Of a DNA stretch of 6,031 bases, positions 1-5,878 are shown piece after piece (position 1 is the first letter of the stretch; the number at the start of each line of letters is the position of its first letter). This DNA comes from Bacillota bacterium (lineage in GTDB: Bacteria > Bacillota > Clostridia > Acetivibrionales > DSM-1351), in assembly GCA_023436485.1 (NCBI GenBank), contig JAEZIU010000168.1, forward strand, positions 1 to 6,031, given 5' to 3'. The position numbers were made by a program, and so were the translations under genes. The notes under the pieces are model-generated. The model saw nothing but the letters and a program-made list of their open reading frames with translations, had not been told where the DNA came from and did no database searches.

Positions 1-1
1 A

Positions 2-163
2 GAGCATACGCTCACTGACTTTACACAACGTGTCGCAGCACAGGTAAGCTATTGTGACTGGACTGAAGTCTATATCACAAGTACGGATGCATCTTTAATA
101 AAAGAGTATCTGGAAGGACAACGAACATCTTTCCCTATATTTTCAGAGTACACAGAAATATAA
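2..163 (+). CDS. 3' end of an unrecognised gene (partial)
   Basis: One frame is open from the left edge to a TAA at 161-163, giving 53 C-terminal residues that end in FPIFSEYTEI. The segment reads like real protein: mixed hydrophobic and polar residues, an amphipathic stretch around DASLIKEYLEG, no low complexity and no membrane segment. The other two + frames close early. A strong hairpin terminator starts 15 bp after the stop, which supports this being a genuine gene end. I do not recognise the family from this tail, and the start and most of the protein lie outside the window. It converges on the ABC exporter operon and so is not cotranscribed with it. Confidence 0.6.
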   Translation, partial: EHTLTDFTQRVAAQVSYCDWTEVYITSTDASLIKEYLEGQRTSFPIFSEYTEI

Positions 164-178
164 CTTTTTAATTAGAAC

Positions 179-223
179 AAAACCCTTTTCCGTAACTGAT
201 AAAATACGTCGGAAAAGGGTTTT
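179..223. terminator. Bidirectional intrinsic terminator
   Basis: A perfect 14-bp inverted repeat pairs 179-192 (AAAACCCTTTTCCG) with 210-223 (CGGAAAAGGGTTTT) around a 17-nt loop. Each strand reads A-tract, GC-containing stem, T-tract, so the hairpin can end transcripts from either side. It lies between two convergent gene ends: the + strand partial gene stops at 163 and the minus-strand ABC operon at 247. The T-run is short and is the base of the stem itself. Confidence 0.85.
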
Positions 224-246
224 GCCATCTATACTTTTATATTTCG

Positions 247-2025
247 TTATCCTGCTTCCATAACACTAAATTGAGAATTGTATAATTTGTAATAGTGTCC
301 TCTGGCAGCCATTAGCTCATCGTGTGTTCCCCTTTCAACAATTGAGCCGTTGTCTACATACATAATGCAATGGGCATTTTTTATTGTTGAGAGCCTGTGA
401 GCTATAATAAATGAGGTTCTTCCAACCAAAAGACCCTGAAGCCCTTTTTGCAGTGCAAGCTCCGTTCTTGTATCAATGCTTGAGGTTGCCTCATCAAGTA
501 TAAGTATCCTTGGGTCTGCCAGAAGTGCCCTGGCAAAGGATATAAGCTGTCTTTCTCCAATTGAAAGCCTCGTACCTCTTTCATTTATTTCAGTGTAGTA
601 GCCATTTGGCATATTCATAATGAAATCATGGGCACACACTGTTTTTGCAGCTCTAATTGCCTCTTCATCAGTGGCATCGGGTCTAGCATATTTTATATTA
701 CTCATAACCGTACCTGAGAAAAGGAAGGTATCTTGCAGCATTACTCCCATCTGTTTTCTCAGAGACTCTAGCTGTACTTCTCTTATGTTTATTCCGTCAA
801 TGAGCACCTCTCCCTCCTGAACATCATAGAACCTGCTCAGAAGATTTATTATGGTACTTTTCCCTGCTCCGGTGGGGCCAACTAATGCGATTGTGCTTCC
901 CGGTTGGAATCTGAAGTTTATATTATCAAGAATCTTTTTGCCTTCCTCATAGCTGAAACTTACATTTCTGAATTCTACAGTTCCCTTTACTTCCGGCATG
1001 GGAATGGCCCCCGGCAGATTCTCGATAGAAACCTCCTCATCCAGTGTCTCAAATATTCTTTCAAGATATGCCATTGCATTTATCATTGCATTGTAGAAAT
1101 TTCCTAGATTAGTTATGGGCTGCCAGAACCTGTAAATATAGCTTGTAAAGGCTATCAGTACACCTATTGTTATCCCCTTTACCCAGAATATTCCGCCAAA
1201 ATATAGTATTATTATACCGATTGTTGAAATGGTCTCTATTATGGGCCATAGTATGAAGTTTGCCTTTACAAATTTCATCCATGCTCCTCTGTAAATCTTA
1301 TTTAATTCATGAAAAATACCTTGGTTCTGTTCTTCCCTTGCAAAGGATTGTGTTACCTTTACACCACATATGCTTTCATGTATATAGGCGTTGAGGTTTG
1401 ACTGCTTCATGCTCAAGGCCTGTGTATTTTTTCTCTGAATATTTTTTATCAACAGTATGCAAATAATCAATGGAGGAAGTCCAATCATACTGATTAAGGT
1501 AAGCTTAACATTTATAAAAAGCATGAAAACAATTATGCATACAAGGGTAAACATGTCTGTTATAAAGTTAATAAAGCCGTTTGTAAGCAGGTCACTAAGC
1601 GAGTTTACATAATTCACAACCCTTACAAGTATTTTCCCATGGGGACGACTGTCATAATATGAAAATGGTAGTTTCTGAATCTTATAGAATATGTCTTCCC
1701 TAATCTTTTTAACTACATTGTTTCCAAGTCGTGACATGAGTATTACCCTGAACTTAAAACATATGGCATTTACTATCAGTGTAGCAACGAAAATTCCAGA
1801 TAGAATAATAAGTCCCTTAATATTGCCAGCAGGTATCTTGTAATCCATTGCATTCTGTACAAGCAGCGGGCCGATAAGATTTGCAACGCTTGCGGTAAGC
1901 ATCAATAAGACTGTTACAAACATTGTGATCTTGTATGGCTTTAAGTACTTTAAAAGTCTTATAAGGTCTTTCATTTTGAATTTTGTTAATAATTCTTCAT
2001 CAACATCATATTTGTTTCTTGCCAT
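247..2025 (-). CDS. ABC exporter half-transporter, subunit with catalytic Walker B (TM288/BmrD/LmrD-like)
   Basis: This 592-residue type IV (ABCB-like) half-exporter has a membrane domain at about 20-320 with six predicted helices (about 34-54, 70-92, 146-168, 171-194, 257-281, 284-302). The ATPase domain follows from about 348. Visible motifs are the A-loop Tyr359, Walker A GPTGAGKST (383-391), Q-loop Gln431, an altered signature LSIGE (487-491, normally LSGGQ), Walker B ILILDE with catalytic Glu512, D-loop SSID (515-518) and H-loop His543. The length is close to TM288 and shorter than BmrD, which has an extra extracellular insertion. It is the second gene of an operon and starts directly after the stop of its partner. 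It should sit in the cell membrane as a heterodimer and export hydrophobic compounds or peptides using ATP. The substrate cannot be read from sequence; multidrug export is the usual default for the class. Confidence 0.95.
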   Translation of the reverse strand: MARNKYDVDEELLTKFKMKDLIRLLKYLKPYKITMFVTVLLMLTASVANLIGPLLVQNAMDYKIPAGNIKGLIILSGIFVATLIVNAICFKFRVILMSRLGNNVVKKIREDIFYKIQKLPFSYYDSRPHGKILVRVVNYVNSLSDLLTNGFINFITDMFTLVCIIVFMLFINVKLTLISMIGLPPLIICILLIKNIQRKNTQALSMKQSNLNAYIHESICGVKVTQSFAREEQNQGIFHELNKIYRGAWMKFVKANFILWPIIETISTIGIIILYFGGIFWVKGITIGVLIAFTSYIYRFWQPITNLGNFYNAMINAMAYLERIFETLDEEVSIENLPGAIPMPEVKGTVEFRNVSFSYEEGKKILDNINFRFQPGSTIALVGPTGAGKSTIINLLSRFYDVQEGEVLIDGINIREVQLESLRKQMGVMLQDTFLFSGTVMSNIKYARPDATDEEAIRAAKTVCAHDFIMNMPNGYYTEINERGTRLSIGERQLISFARALLADPRILILDEATSSIDTRTELALQKGLQGLLVGRTSFIIAHRLSTIKNAHCIMYVDNGSIVERGTHDELMAARGHYYKLYNSQFSVMEAG

Positions 2026-3771
2026 TTAGCCCACCTCCTTTTCATCAAGTCCGTCAAAGTCCCCGTACTGGCTTTGATAAACATTGTAGTAATAACCCTT
2101 TAAATTCAACAGTTCCTTATGTGTTCCCTGTTCAATTACCTGCCCGCCATTTAATACAATAATTTTGTCTGCATTTTTTACGGATGATATTCTGTGTGCA
2201 ATAATAAAAGTGGTTTTATTATTGTAAAAAGACCTTAGTGTCCTGTGAATTTCAAATTCTGTTTCCATGTCAACACTGGAGGTTGTATCGTCCAGTATAA
2301 GTATAGATGGGTCTTTGAGTATAGCTCTCGCCAAAGCTATTCTCTGTCTTTGACCGCCGGAAAGCCCCACTCCGCGTTCTCCTATGATGGTATCATAGCC
2401 TTCAGGCAAGGATGATATAAAGTCATCGGCATCTGCTATACCGGCTGCCTGCTTTATTCTCTCATAAGGAGCATCAGGCACACCATAAGCGATATTCCCT
2501 TCAATAGTATCTGAAAAAAGGAATACGTCCTGCATTGCAACTGAAACTTTTGAACGCAGTGTTTGCAAATCCATTTCCCTTACATTTACATTATCAACCA
2601 GTACTTCACCTTCACTGCAATCATAAAATCTGCATATCAGGTTTACAAGGGTGGATTTTCCTGAGCCTGTGGGTCCAATTATTGCAACTGTTTCCCCCGG
2701 TTTAGCTTTAAGGCTGACATTTTTTAATACTTCGTCATTATCATAACCAAAGCTGACATTTTTGAATTCAACATATCCCGTTATTTCTTTTTTAGCGGGT
2801 TTTTCTATATTGCATATTGCTGTTTCATTATTCAGATATTCACGTATTTTGTCTGCAGATGCATTGAATCTTTGTATGTCATTAATTAGCCAACCGAAGT
2901 TCCTCATGGGATTACCTAATGCCCATACTATAGAGTTAAAGGTTACCAACTGGCCTATTGATATTTTATTATTTATTGTAAGTATTCCCCCCACAATTAA
3001 AATAATCAATGAAAGTGCTCCGGCCAGAGCATCTATTATCGGTAGATATTTTGACCATACTTTTGCAGAATCCATGTTTCTCTGACGATAGGCTTCGTTT
3101 TCCTTATCGAATTTGTTTATTTCTATGTTTTCTGTTGCAAAAGCCTTAATTACCCTGTTTCCGCTTATATTTTCTTGTACAACGGAATTGAGTCTGGAAA
3201 ACTGTTCCCTTATTGCAGAGAAAGTTGGTCTAACGTCACCTGCCAGTCTTATTGCAGCCCATGCCAGAAAAGGTACAACCAAAAGGAGAGCCAGAGTAAA
3301 CTGCCAGTTAATTGTGAATAACAGTGTTACGGCAAAAATAAAAATTGTAGCATTTTCAAAAACCATGTAGATGACCCATGCAATGAGATGGCGCACTGTC
3401 TCCATATCACCTGTCATTCTTGCCATTATGTCCCCGGTTCTGGTGGTGTCAAAAAATTTGAAATCCATATTCTGAAGCTTTTGGTACATACTCTCCCTGA
3501 TTTTCATATAAGCTCCCTGAGATATGGTTTCAAACATAAGTTGATACGAAAACCTGATTATCGATTTTACGAGCGTAGCTACCAACATAAGCATACACAG
3601 TTTTAAAAGCATGCTGTGCTGGCTTTGCTTTATTACCTTGTCAATTATTATTCCGGAGACATATGGGTTTACCATACTAAGTGCGGAAGCCACCAATACA
3701 AATATCAAGGCAATACACATTCGGAGTTTATATTTTTTGATATACTGCCAAACCCACTTTACATTTTCCAT
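2026..3771 (-). CDS. ABC exporter half-transporter, subunit with degenerate Walker B (TM287/BmrC/LmrC-like)
   Basis: This 581-residue half-exporter is the first gene of the operon. Six predicted helices (about 17-37, 54-72, 128-148, 150-175, 243-266, 271-290) precede an ATPase domain from about 332. Motifs are the A-loop Tyr343, Walker A GPTGSGKST (366-374), Q-loop Gln414, an intact signature LSGGQ (470-474), Walker B LILDD with Asp495 where the catalytic Glu normally sits, D-loop SSVD (498-501) and H-loop His526. The Glu-to-Asp change marks the partner that contributes the degenerate ATP site in heterodimeric exporters. The ATG start at 3771 follows a modest ribosome site, AAAGGG (3784-3779), by 7 nt. 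Its last codons carry the ribosome site of the downstream subunit. The AraC-family gene lies divergently upstream and is a plausible regulator. Assignment to the heterodimeric exporter class is firm; substrate is unknown. Confidence 0.95.
   Translation of the reverse strand: MENVKWVWQYIKKYKLRMCIALIFVLVASALSMVNPYVSGIIIDKVIKQSQHSMLLKLCMLMLVATLVKSIIRFSYQLMFETISQGAYMKIRESMYQKLQNMDFKFFDTTRTGDIMARMTGDMETVRHLIAWVIYMVFENATIFIFAVTLLFTINWQFTLALLLVVPFLAWAAIRLAGDVRPTFSAIREQFSRLNSVVQENISGNRVIKAFATENIEINKFDKENEAYRQRNMDSAKVWSKYLPIIDALAGALSLIILIVGGILTINNKISIGQLVTFNSIVWALGNPMRNFGWLINDIQRFNASADKIREYLNNETAICNIEKPAKKEITGYVEFKNVSFGYDNDEVLKNVSLKAKPGETVAIIGPTGSGKSTLVNLICRFYDCSEGEVLVDNVNVREMDLQTLRSKVSVAMQDVFLFSDTIEGNIAYGVPDAPYERIKQAAGIADADDFISSLPEGYDTIIGERGVGLSGGQRQRIALARAILKDPSILILDDTTSSVDMETEFEIHRTLRSFYNNKTTFIIAHRISSVKNADKIIVLNGGQVIEQGTHKELLNLKGYYYNVYQSQYGDFDGLDEKEVG
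2032..2040 (-). promoter_or_regulatory. Ribosome binding site inside the upstream gene, coupling the two ABC subunits
   Basis: On the minus strand AAGGAGGTG, a near-perfect match to the anti-Shine-Dalgarno complement, forms the codons for Glu-Lys-Glu-Val at the end of the first subunit. It is followed by GGC TAA and then immediately by the ATG of the second subunit at 2025. Ribosomes finishing the first gene are thus placed directly on the second start, which would favour equal amounts of the two subunits. Confidence 0.85.
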
Positions 3772-3810
3772 AATAAATCCCTTTCACAATGCCATTAATT
3801 TTCCTTACTA

Positions 3811-3839
3811 ATTATAATTGATAAGTTTTTTTATGGAAT
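3811..3839 (-). promoter_or_regulatory. Candidate promoter of the ABC operon
   Basis: Reading the minus strand, a perfect -10 hexamer TATAAT (3816-3811) lies about 40 bp before the start codon. At 17-bp spacing the -35 position holds ATTCCA (3839-3834), a poor match to TTGACA. A perfect -10 with a weak -35 is what an activator-dependent promoter often looks like, which would fit control by the divergent AraC-type regulator. The surroundings are very AT-rich, so a chance TATAAT is possible. Confidence 0.4.
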
Positions 3840-3914
3840 GGATTTTCTTTATCTGGTAATGTACATTTTTATCTATATTTATGAACTGCAATTTCTTAGT
3901 TTTCCGATTGGAAT
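3834..3914. promoter_or_regulatory. Possible operator repeats between the divergent promoters
   Basis: TGGAAT followed by an AT-rich tract ending in TTT occurs at 3834-3846 and 3909-3921 (10 of 13 positions agree), 75 bp apart, and each copy overlaps the -35 region of one of the two divergent candidate promoters. Between them TTTATCT occurs at 3848-3854 and 3868-3874, spaced 20 bp or about two helical turns, the sort of spacing seen in direct-repeat sites for AraC-family dimers. The repeats are short and the region is AT-rich, so this is only suggestive. Confidence 0.25.
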
Positions 3915-3936
3915 AAAATTTAGTTTGTGGTAAGAT
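3908..3936 (+). promoter_or_regulatory. Candidate promoter of the AraC-family gene
   Basis: TTGGAA (3908-3913) and TAAGAT (3931-3936) are separated by exactly 17 bp, and TGG directly before the -10 gives an extended -10 element (TG at 3928-3929). Each hexamer matches the housekeeping consensus at 4 of 6 positions. The expected transcript start near 3943 leaves a leader of about 40 nt before the TTG start codon. Confidence 0.5.
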
Positions 3937-3971
3937 AGGATTACTTTGCAGCATATATATTGTAAACAACA

Positions 3972-3978
3972 GGGGTGA
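3972..3978 (+). promoter_or_regulatory. Ribosome binding site that decides the AraC-family start
   Basis: GGGGTGA, with the core GGTGA of the Shine-Dalgarno consensus, ends 5 nt before TTG at 3984. A GTG at 3975 in the same frame lies inside this site and has no ribosome site of its own upstream. The TTG at 3984 is therefore the better start. Confidence 0.65.
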
Positions 3979-3983
3979 TTCTT

Positions 3984-4832
3984 TTGTGTAAGCCGGAAAT
4001 CCGCGCCGAAAATTTTAATCCAACATTGCTATATGCATTCATTAATATGGTTAATTCCGAAAGCCATGTTACACTGCATACACACGACTTTACCGAAGTA
4101 AAAATTATCCTGTCGGGATGTTTTACATATATAATAGATGATAAATTATATGAAGTAGCCAAAGGGAATATTATTATTATAAACCCCGGTGTAAAACATA
4201 AAAAGATTATTTCTACGGGAGACAGTATTGAGGAGTTTAATTACGGGTTGACCAATTTGCAGTTTAAAGAACTGCCTGAAAATTTCCTTATTGACCCATC
4301 CGCTCAGCCTGTTTTCAGTTTACCCATTCATCAACCCGAAATAATAAAGTGTATTAATGAAACAATAATCGAACAGGAAAAAAATGAGCCTTATTGTGAC
4401 TTGTTTATTAAAAGCAGTATCATGAAATTAACTGCACTGTTGCACAGGGGAATGACTGCAAATAAGGAGAGAACCGAAAAAACAAGACTCGATATTCAAA
4501 CCTCTGAAAAGACATATATTGTGAACGACATTCTTGAGTATCTGAGTTCAAATTATATGAAACAAATTTCTCTATATAGAATAGCTCACAATATGTATTT
4601 GAGTCCTGTTTATATTTCTAAAATATTTAAGGAAGAGACGGGTGAATCGCCAATAAATCATTTGATAAGGATTCGCCTCACAAAAGCACGGGAATTACTG
4701 ATGTCAGGAGGAATACCTATTAAAACCGTTGCAAGAAGTGTGGGGTATGATGATGCCTTTTACTTCAGCAAGCTTTATAAGAAATACTACGGGATTCCCC
4801 CTTCAATGGAAAAACGAAAGGATGCCGGTTAA
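3984..4832 (+). CDS. AraC-family transcriptional regulator with cupin sensor domain
   Basis: With the TTG start at 3984 the protein has 282 residues, typical for the two-domain AraC family. The N-terminal part (about 1-95) is a cupin-like ligand or dimerisation domain; its His-rich strand (His28, His32, His34, then Asp35) is followed by beta-type sequence and a turn at INPGVKH. A linker of about 90 residues leads to the DNA-binding domain from about 180, with two helix-turn-helix units: about 197-216 (RIAHNMYLSPVYISKIFK) and about 246-267 (VARSVGYDDAFYFSKLYKK). The C-terminal PPSMEKRK replaces the more usual P..YR ending. It is divergent from the ABC exporter operon with 212 bp shared, so regulation of that operon or of itself is likely. 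The effector is unknown. The gene could instead start at GTG 3975, giving 285 residues. Confidence 0.9.
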   Translation: MCKPEIRAENFNPTLLYAFINMVNSESHVTLHTHDFTEVKIILSGCFTYIIDDKLYEVAKGNIIIINPGVKHKKIISTGDSIEEFNYGLTNLQFKELPENFLIDPSAQPVFSLPIHQPEIIKCINETIIEQEKNEPYCDLFIKSSIMKLTALLHRGMTANKERTEKTRLDIQTSEKTYIVNDILEYLSSNYMKQISLYRIAHNMYLSPVYISKIFKEETGESPINHLIRIRLTKARELLMSGGIPIKTVARSVGYDDAFYFSKLYKKYYGIPPSMEKRKDAG

Positions 4833-4838
4833 TAACCG
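4826..4838. other. Small palindrome between convergent stop codons
   Basis: CGGTTAATAACCG spans the AraC-family stop codon and most of the 7-bp gap to the ZIP stop. It can fold as a 5-bp stem with a 3-nt loop. On the minus strand a pyrimidine-rich stretch with TTTTT follows about 10 nt later, so it might act as a poor terminator for the ZIP transcript. On the + strand no T-run follows. It is too short to call a terminator. Confidence 0.25.
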
Positions 4839-4839
4839 T

Positions 4840-5658
4840 CTATCCAAGTGCAACATCCAGAATCATCATTACTGCAAATCCTATAATACAACCCGCGGTG
4901 GCCATGTGTGTACTTTTGTGGCTTCCGCTCTGGGCTTCCGGAATAAGCTCTTCAACAACCACAAATATCATTGCTCCTGCAGCGAATGCAAGTGCATACG
5001 GAAGGACAGGCTGCACATACATTACAAGTGCTGCCCCCAGAACACCCGCAATTGGCTCAACTATGCCTGAAGCCTGCCCGTATAAAAAGCTCTTTGTACG
5101 AGTCAAACCCTCTCTCCTTAATGGAATTGATACGGCAGCTCCTTCCGGAAAATTCTGAATACCAATTCCCATGGCAACCGCAATTGCAGACATCAAGGTT
5201 ATATTGTTAAGTCCGTTTGCCGCAGCTCCGAAAGCTACTCCCACGGCAAGGCCCTCAGGTATATTATGTAAAGTTATTGAAAACACGAGTAGTATGCTAC
5301 GTTTCAGCTTTGTTGATATACCTTCACTTTCACCATCTTTAGCATTTAGATGCATATGCGGAATTAACCTGTCAGCCAGATAAAGAAAAACCGCACCGCC
5401 CACAAAGCCTAATGCAGCAACAAGCCAAGCAGGTAGTTTTGAGGAGTTTTCTGCCATTTTAATTGCAGGAGCCAGCAGCGACCAGAAACTTGCCGCAATC
5501 ATTACACCTGCTGCAAACCCAAGCATTGTATTAAGCAGGCGTTGGTTTATTTCCTTAAAAAAGAAAACCATTGCGGCTCCCAATGCTGTTAGCGCCCAAG
5601 TTGTCAATGTAGCCAAAAGCGCCAGTAATACAGGATTTTGATTATTCAACCATTCCAT
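4840..5658 (-). CDS. ZIP-family divalent metal transporter (GufA/ZupT-like)
   Basis: The 272-residue membrane protein has eight predicted helices (about 9-33, 41-62, 76-97, 120-145, 153-180, 190-214, 219-240, 251-270), normal for bacterial ZIP proteins. The transport-site motifs are present: HNIPEG (131-136) in helix 4, QNFPEG (168-173) in helix 5 and Glu201-Pro202 in helix 6. A short loop with PHMH (100-103) lies between helices 3 and 4. Members carry zinc, iron, manganese or related divalent ions across the cell membrane, usually inward; which ion is used here cannot be told. The ATG at 5658 follows AAAGGTGA (5672-5665) by 6 nt. The gene stands alone on its strand, and its end faces the AraC-family gene with a 7-bp gap, so unterminated transcripts from either would be antisense to the other. 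There is no evident functional link to the exporter. Confidence 0.93.
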   Translation of the reverse strand: MEWLNNQNPVLLALLATLTTWALTALGAAMVFFFKEINQRLLNTMLGFAAGVMIAASFWSLLAPAIKMAENSSKLPAWLVAALGFVGGAVFLYLADRLIPHMHLNAKDGESEGISTKLKRSILLVFSITLHNIPEGLAVGVAFGAAANGLNNITLMSAIAVAMGIGIQNFPEGAAVSIPLRREGLTRTKSFLYGQASGIVEPIAGVLGAALVMYVQPVLPYALAFAAGAMIFVVVEELIPEAQSGSHKSTHMATAGCIIGFAVMMILDVALG

Positions 5659-5756
5659 AACGTCTCACCTTTCATTATGCATTTTCGAATATATTAATAC
5701 CCTTATTTATTAAAAGTAAACCAATGCGTTGCCCAAAAATGATAAAATAAATAGTA

Positions 5757-5784
5757 ATATTAACTAAACTAAAATAGTTTTCAA
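5757..5784 (-). promoter_or_regulatory. Candidate promoter of the ZIP gene
   Basis: On the minus strand TTGAAA (5784-5779, 5 of 6 matches) and TAATAT (5762-5757, 4 of 6) are 16 bp apart. This would start transcription near 5750 and give a leader of about 90 nt. The region is AT-rich and another, weaker pairing (TTTACT with TAATAT, closer to the gene) also exists, so the exact promoter is uncertain. Confidence 0.4.
5766..5780. repeat. Inverted repeat within the ZIP promoter, possible operator
   Basis: AAACTA (5766-5771) and TAGTTT (5775-5780) form a perfect 6-bp inverted repeat around AAA. It fills most of the spacer between the candidate -35 and -10 elements of the metal transporter gene, a position where a repressor would block transcription. 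It does not match a metalloregulator box that I know well, so the binding protein is unknown. Confidence 0.3.
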
Positions 5785-5848
5785 CAAAAGCAACTGTCTT
5801 CCTATCCCTTCGAGGGTAAGGCCTGCAACCAGAAACCACTCCGTTGAA
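5780..5848. other. Nested inverted repeats upstream of the ZIP gene, possible structured RNA segment
   Basis: TTCAAC (5780-5785) pairs with GTTGAA (5843-5848) and encloses a second hairpin in which CCTATCCCT (5801-5809) pairs with AGGGTAAGG (5813-5821) apart from two central mismatches. The segment is GC-richer than the AT-rich stretch between it and the ZIP gene. It could be a leader element of a longer ZIP transcript on the minus strand, part of a + strand transcript, or chance. I do not recognise a known riboswitch in it. Confidence 0.3.
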
Positions 5849-5873
5849 CAGATACATGAATATTCACTGTAAA
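5844..5873 (+). promoter_or_regulatory. Candidate promoter of the right-edge RNA element
   Basis: TTGAAC (5844-5849) and TGTAAA (5868-5873) are 18 bp apart, each matching the consensus at 4 of 6 positions. The predicted start falls at 5879-5880, exactly where a run of six G opens the structured element. Its -35 overlaps the arm of the inverted repeat at 5843-5848. The match is modest. Confidence 0.35.
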
Positions 5874-5878
5874 TAATT

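Noticed and set aside
2762..3085. Plus-strand 107-codon frame and other frames opposite the ABC genes
   Set aside because: They are antisense to well-supported ABC coding sequence with all motifs in the other strand, and lack ribosome sites.
4729..5070. Plus-strand frame bridging the AraC-family gene end and the ZIP gene
   Set aside because: It overlaps two clear genes in other frames, and its Cys/His-rich sequence arises from reading the ZIP gene backwards.
5675..5857. A 60-codon minus-strand reading frame upstream of the ZIP gene
   Set aside because: Its ATG has no ribosome site, its sequence looks like unrelated translated noncoding DNA, and it crosses the candidate ZIP promoter and inverted repeats.
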